A program made the translations under genes and the position numbers. The notes beneath the pieces were generated by a model that saw only the letters and a program-made list of their open reading frames with translations, made no database searches and was not told where the DNA came from. From contig KB297234.1 in the NCBI GenBank assembly GCA_000328365.1, positions 583,658 through 647,657 on the forward strand: a DNA stretch of 64,000 bases, in the 5' to 3' direction. The stretch's first letter is position 1. The number at the start of each line of letters is the position of its first letter. Source of the stretch: Capitella teleta. Lineage: Eukaryota > Annelida > Polychaeta > Capitellidae. Shown here piece by piece: positions 11,126 through 23,529 of the stretch.

Positions 11126-14100
11126 TAGATCACTTAATTCAGTGAGAATTATTTTCCATTTGGAGCATCTGGAATTATCCTTGGGGTGTAAATGAATCAT
11201 TCGGGCTCATGCATTTAACGGTAATTGGCCGTCCGCGAGGATGGGGCCACGAGGCGGCCGTGACGTCCATGCAAAGCCACAGAAAGCAACATCTGAACAG
11301 TCCGTCGTTATTATTGCATGTCTTAAGATCTCCTAGCATTAATGGGGTGCCGACCGACTAGCTGGATATCATCCTCGTGATCCCAAATACACCCATTGCA
11401 GAGCCGATCTTGATGAATCCTAAAGGTCGCTCAACAAAGGTCAAGGTCATTTCACCGGGAGTTGATGAAAGGAGAAGTTAATGGCAAAACGGAAGGTGGG
11501 GTATGAAAAGGGGTCTCCCACCCTCTACTTTCACTAACGTCCACATTAAAACAGGAAATATACACAGACGTCGTTTTGTTTTCCCTAGATTTTAATTTTT
11601 TTTTTTTTTTTTTTTCTTTACAGAAATTTATCAGATGTGGTTCCCAGCGGGGTCTAGCCTTGGGTTGAGTAAACGGCTTGTTACCGAATATACTCGCCGT
11701 TGGAGATCCTCAAAGGGAACGCCCGAAGCCAGACAAGAGCCCCGTGGGGAAGACACTGAATCTGGATAATCACGTGCCAAGCATGAAGTCTCCCAACATT
11801 CTATTCGATAGAGAGAGGTGCCAAGTTGCCGAGAAATGCGAGCAATCTCAGTCAGAACTCTTTACAGGCCGTTGAGTTGATGCATGGAGAGTTTATATAT
11901 AAACAATGCACATATTGTATTATAGGTTTGCTTTTCTGCTTTCAAATATTCAATCCTTCCTGATCTCTATTAGTTGGAATCCTGGTAGTGGTCGACAGTG
12001 TATCTGTCAAACACCGGTGTGTAAAATATATAATTCTATGGATACAGGAATGTGACATTAAGACTACACTAATGACAGCGTTGTGGTCTGGCCCTGCCTC
12101 CCCTGAGGGCTAACGCAAAAAAATATCTCCTTCTGTGAGGTATTTTTTACTTTGGCAGTTGCACCGAAATGCTTCCCTTTTTGTTCTATATTTCGTATAT
12201 GGATCCGTTCGTTTCGAAAACGCTTGATGTGTCTGTGTCCCCATAAGCGATGTGTTTCATTGTGGAATACAATAAGAATCACTTCCGTTATTTGTAGTGT
12301 CAACATATCATGTTCACTGATGCTAACAACAGGTTATTTCAAATTTAAAGATGAACCATAATGCTCGATATAACGCAAATCTGAGCGATAGGGGCTCCAA
12401 TACAAATCGATCTCATTGGCTTCAATGACGACGTTCTCGCACGATATCTTAGGGTTGAATATTTGCTCCAATGGCACACCTCTGTCACGGCAGCCAGTAT
12501 GCCACCTCCAGGCCATGCATTTTTATACTGTATATGCTGTTGTTGCTTTTGTTGGTTTCAGAGATAAAGGCTAAATTTATTGTAAAAGCAGACCATGCTT
12601 TCGCTTCTGTCCGCTTTGTGGTGTACCTGATTTCCAAGAAAAATAAAAAAATAAAAAAATAAAATAGAAAAAAAAATTAGATGGGATTTTATCTACATTT
12701 ACACAGTAAAGATTCAATATCATAATTCATGAATCTGATGAGTTCAAACGGAGTCTTGGAGAGGGAAAGAGAAGGGAAGAGAAGATAGGCGGGATGTGGC
12801 AATGGCATTATGACAGAGAAAATAAAATTCCCTTTCGTGATGGACAAGTGTACTGCGTTCAAAATGAGACCCAATTCGACAAGAATATGGACGGTTGTGT
12901 TCGTAATGTAATAAGTGTTAATAATAAGTGTGTTGCTTATGCACTGAACACAATAACTGCCATAATTACTATTTTCCGAATGAAACCTGTTTGATGCACT
13001 ATAGAAATGATTTCAAATTCCCAAATTACCTTTGAGAAGTGACGAACTTTGACGATGATGTTATGGAAATGTCGCTAACGCTCACACAAGTGATGTGCGA
13101 GCGCATGTGTATTGCAGTCCTTGTACGAGGCTTAGGTCAATGCACTTCTTACCTACGATGCCCCGAGAACGGGTAGAATTACAGACACTAGGATGCCCCC
13201 ATATTGCTCTAATTATAACAACCGGCAGGGCTTCGGAGAGACCATAATTCACAATTGCATAACAGTTTGAATGCGTCATGTACAGGAATCGATCCTTGTT
13301 ATTGTTAAAATAATACTCTCGAGTACAGTTTTAACCAGACTCCTGCTAAAAGCCCCAAAAGATATATCTAAATTTCATGTATGTCACTATAGTGAATGAA
13401 ATGTTGTTTTCTTGGCACAATTTTACCCTCTTCAATTATTAAATCAGAATGATCCGAAATCAAGTATTTCATATTGTAAACATAATATTATGCCCTTGAA
13501 GCAAATTGTAGAAATTTGGTTTTCGCAATAAGTGTTTTGAAATCAATACTCAATTGTCACATGAACAAAAAGTCGGCTATAAATGAATTCTATTTTCAAG
13601 TGATTTTAATCGGGAATAAACTATGTGTGTTGATTTCCCCGTATTACGTAATAAATAAATGAGGCCAAAAAGTAACCCTGCGGAATCCTTAGGGTCGTCA
13701 CTCGACTTCCACCACGAGATCAAATCAGGATTCGTTGAAGTCTCAGGGGATTTTATCCTTCCAACGAGAAAACAAAATAGTTCAAGGCTTAACTCCCATT
13801 GTTACGAGTATGCCTGTTTTTAATGCGTTAGCACACTTTTTTCTGTAAATTCTTTTCATTTTATGTATTTAGAAATATACTCTGTTGTTCTGTTGAAAAC
13901 CCTTTTTCAATTTACATTTTACACGGAAGCCAAGGGGAGAGTTCCTTAATGACGGAAGCATTTAATTACCTGTGCTTAGAATATTAGGTTTAATATTCGC
14001 ATATAACTGTAGCTCCACGAGTATTGACCCCACATGTAGGTCATTAAAATTGGCTTCCCGTTTGGTACACACAGCCGCATGCAGGATCAGCAGACCCGCC

Positions 14101-15007
14101 ACACTGACCGCGATTCAACGGAAACCATTTCCATTGCTTAAAAAACGTTAACTGATGAAATGATGAATTATTTATATTAAATGAGGTCTACACACATTCG
14201 TCAATTTGTTTAACGGCCTAAAGAGGTTTCGGAGGAAGTTGCGTGCCGGAATAATTGATACCCCTCCCCCCTCTCGTGCAGGTGTATATAATGCGGTTCT
14301 TAGGACACACCGCGGGGTAAACAGCTTGAACTTGTAATTGAGCCAACTCCAGTGAATTTGCGCCGGGCTGGTAACCCTGTCCCTGCGAAAGAAAATAAGG
14401 AGATAGCGCAAGAACACTGCGGGGGGAAAAGGGGGGGGGGACAAGTGCCTGAGCGTCCTTGATTGGGGTCAAGTTGCCACCTTGCTCCTTTTATCGGATT
14501 GATGCCGCCATTTTAAAGAGAAATAGCAAAACAACAAGGCTTTTCAAAAATCGAACTTGTGTCAGCTTATCGATCAAGCAATGAATTAATGATTGATCTA
14601 TGAACAACGGTGCGTGAAAACCCCGATGAGATCAATGGGTGCAGTAGAGAGCAGGGGCGGGGTGATTGTGTGGGGATTCTAATGTCGATCTCAGGATCCA
14701 GATCTCATTATAATGAGTATATTTTATGATGTGGTCCAATTAACGTGTCCATTATCAGACAGGATGTGCTCGAAATATTAGCTCTCTAATTGCATTATTT
14801 TTCTTGGTAAAATAACCGATGAGGAATACGCGTTGAGTGAAGGGAAAAGAAACAGACTGCGAAAGGTTTGCTTTTCTCGGAAACTGTGCTTCACAGGAAT
14901 TATAACAAAACAAACTTAAACCCATTATTTTTACTGTTGAATCACACCAAAAAGGAATTCACATCATCGGAGAATAAGCAACATGCATGTATGTCGCCTT
15001 ACAGTTT
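11126..15007. other. Intergenic, no gene recognised
   Basis: Holds a T-tract near 11592-11616, A-rich simple sequence near 12645-12680 and a G-run near 14430-14440. No protein motif, RNA gene or transposon end was seen on either strand. Confidence 0.5.
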
Positions 15008-15013
15008 TGTGTG

Positions 15014-15089
<76 letters not shown>
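15008..15089. repeat. (GT)n microsatellite
   Basis: About 41 GT units with one GC interruption near 15019. Open frames crossing it are artefacts of the repeat. Confidence 0.97.
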
Positions 15090-15090
<1 letters not shown>

Positions 15091-15332
15091 TTCTTTTTTT
15101 TGTACGCTATAATATCACTTGGCCACAATGCTCGACAAGAGATCACCGCTTACGCAATGGCACGAGAGGGGGCGTGTCTTCAAAGATCTTCAGCCAGAGT
15201 GTATATTCTTCGCCAACTCTCTCCCGAATATTGAGATCTTGATCGAAAATCCTATATTTATCTCGAGCTAATATTTTTGCTGTTTGTATTAAATATTTGT
15301 GGGTGGTACATACAAGCAGCGTTGTGTGTGAT

Positions 15333-15416
15333 TATTCAACAAGATATCATAGTCAGTATGATATCTTGTTGATATCGAGATATCATATCTACTAAGTATG
15401 ATACCTTGTTGAATAC
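15333..15416. repeat. Imperfect inverted repeat around GATATC-rich arms
   Basis: TATTCAACAAGATATCAT on the left is matched in inverse orientation by ATGATATCTTGTTGA just inside and by ATGATACCTTGTTGAATA at the right. The whole can fold as one long hairpin or as nested ones. It lies just before an assembly gap. Confidence 0.75.
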
Positions 15417-15435
15417 TCAAGTGAGAATGAGGAAA

Positions 15436-15485
15436 NNNNNNNNNNNNNNNNNNNNNNNNNNNNNNNNNNNNNNNNNNNNNNNNNN
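15436..15485. other. Assembly gap of 50 N
   Basis: Fifty consecutive unknown bases. The round number suggests a placeholder rather than a measured length. Confidence 0.99.
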
Positions 15486-15994
15486 TTCAAACTCATATTC
15501 TCCAATTGTGAGCATAATTGATTAACTGTTCAAACAAGAGGAAGGCAAAGTTTCTCTTTTTGATACTTTATCGATACGATCGAATACAATCCCATTTTAA
15601 ATGGGGAAACCATATATCGGTTTTGCGTCGAGATTCAAGTTACTAGTACACGAGAAATCTAAGGTGCCTTGTTATCGGTCCCTCGATAACTATGCCTCAC
15701 ATATACATGTATAATGAACTCTTTACCAATACTGAATACAAGCGATGTGTACCATGGTCTACAACCCACATCTGATTGTGCTTGCTAATTATCATTATTG
15801 AGATTGAATCATATACCGCACCATTTGAGCTGTAGCTACACAGGATTAACAAACCGCTCCCGTTCTACGTGAAAGGAAGATTCTGAGGTGAATCCCGCAA
15901 TCCACACCAAAGTAGAATCGAGAAAAGTATTCGGTATTAATTTGACTGATTTCATAACAAGGCCAGGCGTGGTGTGGTACTGTCTATACATGTA

Positions 15995-16974
15995 CAGTCG
16001 GCCCTCACTAATCCGAGTTTTGTTAATCCGACTCCTTTAATAATCCGACTCGATGCTCGGGGACAGATCTATCACAATTCAAATTGGATTAATTAATCTG
16101 ATTCCTTAATTTCTGACTCCGACTTTTTGACGACCAAATTGAAGTTTTCCTTAATAATTCGCCATGCTTTGATGTTCAAACTACAGAAATCGCGATCGTT
16201 CAAAAGTTATAGTCCAGCATAAAGGTCCTTCACTGGTTCCCTAGTCATATCGATATATATGACACAGGCACACACACCGATGTCAGGTGGTATCTCATTG
16301 GCTGCTATTTATAGTAACATTTAGTCAGCTGGTCGTATTCAGCAAATACTGTGAATTCATTTTCACTCGCCTCGTCTTGTGAGCCATCTTGGGTACTCCG
16401 AGTGATGTCATGTGAAATCGAGTGAAATGGATGTACCAAAATAGGGATGAGTTTTCGTCGGTGTGTGCCGGTGCTTCTTTTCAGTAGCGCGGAGATCAGT
16501 GAAGGTTCGTTTGTGCTATATTTAAAGCATTCTTTTTAAAAAGCCTGCTCTGATAAAGGTGTTAACTGTCGAAAAAAAATAAAAAATAAAAAATAAATAA
16601 AACAACAACAGATCTTCTTCGTCGGCATGTTTGAAAGGCTGCTTAATGAGCGGTCAACCAAAGAAGCGAGTTGATTACCTCTCGCACATGCACAACATAA
16701 CAAGTCACATTAATTTCGACACACAGGCTTTAATCCGGCGCTGGTCGCGTAACAGCAACAGGTGAGCGTTTCGGCCTTCATGCGAGGTGTTGAAACATTA
16801 ACCAAATGACATCACATCCTGTACGTCCGATTGGCGCATGAACTCTTCCGTTAAACATTCATCCATTAATTCTAGATAATTAAATAATAATGAAAATTCC
16901 TTTGAAAACCTCACAATCTAATATTCCTTCACTTTGTTTTACTTGACCACAATTGACTTAAAATCATTCCGTGC

Positions 16975-17011
<37 letters not shown>

Positions 17012-17145
17012 GTCTAACTGCACCTCATCCATAGTGACCCCATAGGGACTCCAGCTGAAGCAAATTCGTTAATCTGACTTCTTCATTAATTCAACCCAAA
17101 TCCCTGGGAACGATCCTAGTCGGATTAATTAATGAGATTCGACTG
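15995..17145. mobile_element. Non-autonomous pogo/Tigger-like DNA transposon
   Basis: The left end CAGTCGGCCCTCACTAATCC and the inverse of the right end, CAGTCGAATCTCATTAAT, are imperfect terminal inverted repeats. Repeated AATCCGACT-type subterminal motifs occur at both ends. Both sides carry the dinucleotide TA (15993-15994 and 17146-17147), the target duplication of the Tc1/mariner-pogo superfamily. The 1151-bp interior holds no transposase-like frame and includes a T-run near 16978-17007, so the copy depends on an enzyme from elsewhere. The family was assigned by eye from the terminal motif and the TA target site. Confidence 0.8.
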
Positions 17146-17147
17146 TA

Positions 17148-20100
17148 GTAGCTTTACGCAGCTATATAATCATCAATAAACGTGATGGAGAATCCAAATC
17201 TCGGTTACGTTGAAGGAGTTATTAAGTCTTAATTACCCAACCGGTGGTACAAATCGTGAAAAGAAACCACTTTAAAGAAATCTTTAAACCCCAACCCCCA
17301 AAAAAACAGCAGCGCCACACACAAAAACAACGGCAGACGATGAAGGCTCTATCTCTCGCAGTCAGACTGATCTAGACGTACTCTTTAGAGCGAAAAAGAG
17401 ACCTCATTCGTTTTCCACACAAATGCATTTGAACCGAGCACTCTTTCTCTTATGTCATGATAATCGCAAGATATGAAAAGTCGATTCCCGATCCCTCTCA
17501 GTGTTCGCCATTCCCACGCATTACTCCCCAGATTTATCGCTCAGCCCCCTCCCGGGCCTCCCCTCCCATATCAACCCATTGATAGCGAGGCATCGCTCAT
17601 TTCACCTGACTCGCCATCGGTGTGTGACTGAGGTATATATGAGTGACCCTCTCCCGACAGCGCATTTTCAGCCGACCACAGCGCCCACCCCCTCTTCCTG
17701 GCCTCCTCAAAAAGAGGCATCTTGCTGTTCACCCCGTCATAGGCTGTTTCCGACGCAAGCTGGCAACCCGTGATACAGTAACAGCCCCGTTGAATGCAAT
17801 CCACAGTCGGTGTTGAATCATTAAACCTCTGCTTGTTGCTCAACTCCTGGACATACATAAAAGACGAATTGCATGGATTCTCTGTGAAGCTCTGTGATTA
17901 CTTTTCAAGGTATGGAGGTGGTGTTTTATCTCTGTGTTTTTTTTTCTCTACTATAATTGTGCATTATTTTGTTATCATTGTTATTTTATTGATATCACAT
18001 AAGTTTATTATATCCTTACCAGCGTATGGTGATTGAGATTTTCTATTCGATCGAAATTTTAGTAATCTCTAAAGCTGTGGGCGCCATTAGTTTGGTTTGT
18101 ATTGGTTGATATCAGCCCATTCTTCTGCTGAAATGAACATGATGAAATAGCAGCCAATCAAGAAGGAATTACCCAAAATCTTTGGATCAGTGTTGGATTA
18201 TAGCCAGCGGGTCAAGGGCATGGCTATAGATGGGTATCTGGTGCAGTTCGTAGACAAATCCCTTTCCATTTGCATGACATTATAGTAAACACAGTCCTGT
18301 AATAACTCCCAATACGAACTGCGATGTGCATGTGACCATGAAACCAGTTTGAGTATTATTTCATGAGTCATCTCGTCCGTCGCAATGGACAGGGTCACCA
18401 AACCGCAATTTCCTCGCATAGGTATTAACCCTTTTCAAGGATTGTACTCTGAGTACTGGCTGTTTTATGTGCGGCTGGTTGCCATTTTCTGCGCTTATTA
18501 ATGAAGTAACGAGATTGCCCCGTTGCGGGCAGATTGGGCCGTGTACAAGAATGAGGCCCAAGGCTACACTACAGTATCCATATGAAGTGAATAAAATGAG
18601 TGTTAAACTCGCTATGCACAAGAGACCCCTGGTCTTCTTCGCACGAGCTAATTACCTAGTAAAAGCTCCAGCATGCGTGCTCTCCTCACATAGATAGAAC
18701 GCAAAGTCAGGTTCCTGTTTGGAGCGTATATTCTGCGCAGCGTGATCGTTATGATTTATGGCGCATTCACTAACAATTGGTCTCTTTCTCCTTGTAACAC
18801 TCCCATTGTCATACTTGTAAGTCTGCATAAAACATTGCCTATCCTTGGTGACTGACCCAGCACCCAGTATAGGCACCAACACGGAGGGGCTTCACGGCGC
18901 AAACTGATACCTATCTCTCATCCACTCGCAATCTTTCTCTCTAAGACTTTGAGATGGCCGCCAAATAAAAATGTATCTACGCATGCAGACTGAATGCAAC
19001 AGGACCTATATGCTAGCGGAAATTGCGAACTATATACCACGTCCCTCGAATCCTATTAGTGCCTCCATCAAATCTTTTGATCGGGTGCCCTATTTTAAGC
19101 TACAGGCATTTCATTGGTCGATGGGCACGCTAAGATGTTTGCTAGTTTTTCACACACCAAGTGTGTGTTTTTCAAAGTGACATCGTCATAAGGAGGATCG
19201 TTGCTTCTCAGTCACTCGTAATTTACGACTATAGCTGCTAACAAATACGGGCGTGTTGTCTTGGCACTTCACAAAAACTCATTTATCACTGGACGAAGGG
19301 CGGGATTAGGGTTAATACTCAAACACAAGGCTAGATTGACCCGAAGCAATACAAGGCTGACGGGTTTACTCGAGGCACATTTGAGGAAGCTCCTCTTTAA
19401 AGATAAAATAATGACAATGAGGTGATAAGAGATAATTCGTAATTTTGAGTTCAGGAAACCAGTTTGATTTGGTACTAAAGGATAATTTATTTATATATAG
19501 CTAATCAAGTTAAACACCAAAACGGGCAAATTGTATGCATCCATTTACATTACATCAAAAACGTGCCCTCATATTCTCCACATTTTTCGTTTCCACCAAG
19601 GGATCAAATGTTTTTCTGGCGTTGACCCAACACTCTTCGACAGAAGGATGGTGCCGGTCCGAAGCATAAAACTCGCCCTTTCAATCCCAACAAGAACGAT
19701 CAAAGCCGTAACATTTGTCACCAAGTTTGATGTATAAGCCGATAACCAATCGATTTTTTTTTCTCGCCTTTTTCTCGTCCGGGAAGGAGAAAAGGTTTTG
19801 GCATTTTGGCAACAGCAAAAGTGGATCGCTAGTCTCCCGGATTAGCAAGTCAAGTGCAAGTCTGATCCCTGGTGCGAATCCTGCGTATGAATCAAGCGCT
19901 CTAATCAAAGTCCCTTTCAGGTTGCAACAAAAAAGCCTGTCTGAGAGGCATTTTGAAGATCTTTGAGTGATGCCACTATTTCGTGGACATTATAGTTCAT
20001 TTCCATTGGCCAATAGTTACCATGATTATGGATTTCCATTAATCTGGTTCAGACAAACACTGATCAATTTTGTCTTCTCTTGTAACCAAAGAATTACGCA

Positions 20101-22020
20101 AAATGACACGTGCACACGACAATCAGTCTTCCCAACCCTTCTTTCGACTTGCCTGACCTCTGATATTAAGAAATAGGTGACTTGTTGTCAAATAGTGTGT
20201 GCTTTGGTAAGCACAATATACACATTTCCTTCCTTCTGCATATCTGTTATCTCACACGACGAGTAAATACAATGGGTGGTGAGCAACGATAAGCGCTGAT
20301 TATGCAGAAAACCCAAAGAAGGAACATTACATTAATTCAGATGCAAGTGCATCGACCGATTTCTTTTACAAATCTCCATAGCATCGTGTTTTGGTGTTTG
20401 TCCTACGACATTCGGCAGCCACGCTGCGTAAATGGTCGTCACGCAATGGCACAATTAGAAGAACATTAGGATGGTCCAAAGGCCTTTGATAACATTAAAC
20501 ATTATTATCAATCAATGAAGCGAAGAAGGCGTTTATAGACTTAACAATCAGGCCTGGCTAAAAGCATGGCATGTATCCAACATCATGAATCACATTGCTA
20601 ACGATTTATTTCGTGTAATCTTAGCGCTATACTGATAAGGATAGTCTGGTTTGGGGATTTTATTACTAGATTGTGGAAACACTAAATAACCGTGCTGGAT
20701 CCAGGTGTGGGTATACCTTTTCCTCTCGTATACCATATCTCTTTGATGGGCTAGGAAATGGCAAAAAAAACCCATCTAGGCTTAAAAAAAAAGAGCCAGG
20801 GATTCAATTTAGCATGTAAGGAATGCTGTGTAGTGTCGAGGCACTCAGTACAAAATTATGGCTTCGGGTCGCTGTGATTATTTTCATTAGTTCTCATTGC
20901 AATTGACTAGAGCGAGGCATGCTGGAATGGCATCACGTTTGATCTACTATGGCAAGGGGGCAAAGTGAAATGCAGGACTTTGCCGTGTGGCTATACGGCC
21001 TCATATCAGTCCACTCTCTTTCTCTCTTGGCGTAGCGACGGCTTGAATTAGGTGTGAGGTTGATAGCCCATACGGTCTGATGACCACTCTAGAAGGGGGA
21101 GGAGTGCCATCTTATGGGTAAAGGTTAACATGGAGTTGAGGCAGACGACGGGTAGTAGGCGAGGGCAGTCAGAGCAGTGATAGAGTGGGAGACCCTTTTA
21201 TGTAAATGCCTTTGGATAAATTCCCAGGGGAATGCAAGACAGAGGTGGAAGAAAGCAGAAAAGAAAGAAAGTGAGAATAAACGAAGCAAAGAACCGCAGG
21301 GCTATGTGACACAAACATGATTTTTCCCCTCCCTAACGAGCCATCCCAATGAATCAGATGTCCTTGATCTTCCTCTACTCTTAGAGTAATTATAGATTGC
21401 AAGAGTAATACACAGACGTCATGCTGAACAATGTTACCCACGAGATAAATTGCACACGAAGCACTTGCAATATGTTTAACTCGTATCCTTCGGTCTGAAC
21501 AGGATAAATTACCGTCGGGTACAGGAGAGAATGCTGAATCAGAGAAAAGTGCATTGTGTAAGCGAAAGGTTGCACCTCCGTTTATCATTCTTGCACAACC
21601 TTCAATTGATTTGCTGGCCACTGAAAATGAATAACAATCTGAACGAAGGAGCCCAGACAGCCGCTCCATTCACGGGGAAACTTATGTTTTGCTTTGATGG
21701 CAATTCCACGCTTGCCCTGCGCGTTCTTCGCGGGGGTTATGAATCTTGTTGCTCAATGCGAATGTCGAGTGGTTGCTTGATCCATTGGCCCGGAGACACG
21801 GACAGATGAAAGGCTTTCTCCCTCCAAATTGGCTTGATGTGACCTCGGTCGGTCCGGCCTTTCGTCAGACCTTGAATGACCAGGTATGAAGGAAAAGTGA
21901 TAAAAAATATGGTATCCACAAGTGAAAATGATAGATATTTGGTTGTAATAATGCCATCTATCAACACCGCTTTCAAGAGTTGCTTATTAATTTATAGCTG
22001 CTTAAACGCTCATAGATATG
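17148..22020. other. Intergenic, no gene recognised
   Basis: Scattered frames of 60 to 166 codons on both strands, none with a recognisable motif or a coherent exon model. Any 5' non-coding exon or promoter of the receptor gene at 22033 should lie somewhere in the right part of this interval, but I could not place it. Confidence 0.45.
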
Positions 22021-22032
22021 TTGTTCTTTCAG
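22021..22032 (+). other. Splice acceptor directly before the receptor ATG
   Basis: The sequence TTGTTCTTTCAG ends immediately before ATGGCCGCC at 22033. This is a strong pyrimidine-rich 3' splice site. It suggests the receptor exon begins at the ATG and that at least one upstream exon exists, either 5' UTR or additional coding sequence. Confidence 0.7.
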
Positions 22033-23328
22033 ATGGCCGCCTCGTTTGATGCTCAGAGAACAATGCCCGCCACCGAAATCAGAATGCAAAGAGAAATAAG
22101 CGCCACAAAGGAATGCGACCCCGAATTGCTCAAAATGATGATAATGTTTGCTTCTAACACAAGTCGCTGGGAACAGCACATCAACAGCTGCTTAAGCGAC
22201 ACCAACTCAACTCTAGAGAATGGATCCCTGCAGAACTTCAGTAATCAGTCAGACATGTTCAATGGAAACCAAGACAGCGGTCGAAAGTTCTATGCCTACA
22301 TAACTCCTTTCATTATTGTTATTGGCCTGTGTGGAAACCTCATCTCCCTTCGCGTGTTTATGGCCCGCACCCTACGTAAACTTTCTGCCAGCGTCTATCT
22401 GGCTGCTATCTCCCTATCTGACAGTTTTGTGTTGATATTCTATGTCTTATTTCCTTGGTTGTCCAAGGGTCTACCTGTCGTAAGTGACGGATACCGTGTC
22501 CGCATCATGGACACCGCACGCGTATGTGAATCCCTCCTCTTCTTTACATACCTTTGTCGTTTTGTATCGGTGTGGTTAATTGTGACTTTCACTGTTGAAA
22601 GATACATTGCTGCCTGTCGACCTCTCCAACGTCGAGTCATCTGCACGAAGGCCTTTGGTCGGAAAGCTATAGCCTTAACTTGCCTTATAGGCTGTTTGTT
22701 CAGCCTATACAAGCCTTTGGTGAGTGGGGTTTTCACTCGAGAAGAACTGGTCGGACCGAACACTTCAACAACACTGGGTAACAGCGCCACAGAGGGAACT
22801 TGCATGGCGAACCCTGAGTACAAGCGGATTAACTTCATAATGGATACAATGTACGGACTGACGACTACTGCTATTCCGTTCATCGTCATTTCTATCTTCA
22901 ACCTACTCATTGTGCGGACGCTCATCCGACGTGACGCTACAATCAAGAAGCTGAAAATTATGTTCAAGGACAGTCGGATTCGCTGGGAGTTCACCATCAT
23001 GCTGCTGGTAGTATCATCCTGTTATGTCTGTCTGAACTTGCCCTACTTTGTACTGTGGTGCCAACAGTTTCTTTTCACACACAACATCAATGAATCGGAC
23101 ATGATGGATGGTATAGTGGAGGTCGAGTCAACGAAGTACTCAGTCATTCTACCAGTCACACGGACCATCTACACTTTGAACTACTCGGTCAACTTCTTTC
23201 TCTACTGTCTGACCGGAGGATACTACAGAGGCGCTCTCGTTGCACTGTTCACTGGGTCAAAGGAGACCAACCAACTATCCTTCAGAACACCCTCCACCAA
23301 CAGCTGCACCCGGGAATCTCGACTGTAA
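22033..23328 (+). CDS. Rhodopsin-family (class A) peptide-type G-protein-coupled receptor
   Basis: A 431-residue frame with seven membrane spans in one exon. The N-terminus of about 87 residues has five N-glycosylation sequons and no clear signal peptide. TM1 is about 88-111 with GN at 101-102; TM2 about 121-141 with LSDS (Asp130); TM3 about 163-187 followed by ERY 189-191 in place of DRY. A Cys165-Cys257 pair joins TM3 to the second extracellular loop. TM5 is about 272-296, TM6 about 319-343, and TM7 carries NFFLY 387-391 in the NPxxY position. TM6 reads CYVCLNLPYF, keeping the proline but lacking the usual CWxP tryptophan. The pattern fits invertebrate neuropeptide receptors such as the FMRFamide-receptor or GPR139-like groups; the ligand is unknown. 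An ATG 15 bases upstream (22018) is in frame, but the splice acceptor between the two favours 22033. Confidence 0.9.
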   Translation: MAASFDAQRTMPATEIRMQREISATKECDPELLKMMIMFASNTSRWEQHINSCLSDTNSTLENGSLQNFSNQSDMFNGNQDSGRKFYAYITPFIIVIGLCGNLISLRVFMARTLRKLSASVYLAAISLSDSFVLIFYVLFPWLSKGLPVVSDGYRVRIMDTARVCESLLFFTYLCRFVSVWLIVTFTVERYIAACRPLQRRVICTKAFGRKAIALTCLIGCLFSLYKPLVSGVFTREELVGPNTSTTLGNSATEGTCMANPEYKRINFIMDTMYGLTTTAIPFIVISIFNLLIVRTLIRRDATIKKLKIMFKDSRIRWEFTIMLLVVSSCYVCLNLPYFVLWCQQFLFTHNINESDMMDGIVEVESTKYSVILPVTRTIYTLNYSVNFFLYCLTGGYYRGALVALFTGSKETNQLSFRTPSTNSCTRESRL

Positions 23329-23509
23329 GTTTTAGGTGCTTAATATAAAAATTAAGTACCTCAAAAGCCTTACCACTACCTGTACCTTGGACCAATCAAC
23401 CAAGTGACCTCCATGATTCAACATTCGATGTAGGAAGCAGTGTGTTGTGTCTATTATTCATTTAATATTATATTATAGACCGTCCGATATTTGTACCGTC
23501 AATCTGGAT

Positions 23510-23515
23510 AATAAA
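23510..23515 (+). terminator. Candidate polyadenylation signal of the receptor gene
   Basis: AATAAA lies about 180 bases after the stop codon and is followed by GT-rich sequence (TGTGGTATTTGTG), the usual downstream element. Confidence 0.6.
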
Positions 23516-23529
23516 ATGTGGTATTTGTG

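Noticed and set aside
14868-15242. 124-codon plus-strand frame and its neighbours through the GT repeat
   Set aside because: The open frame is created by the (GT)n run (alternating Val/Cys); the opposite strand gives a His/Thr run. No flanking motif.
21169-21669. 166-codon minus-strand frame just upstream of the receptor
   Set aside because: No recognised motif or splice partner, and other frames also stay open for 60 to 90 codons here. Length alone is not enough support, although a lineage-specific gene cannot be excluded.
22440-23000. 186-codon minus-strand frame
   Set aside because: Antisense shadow of the receptor gene.
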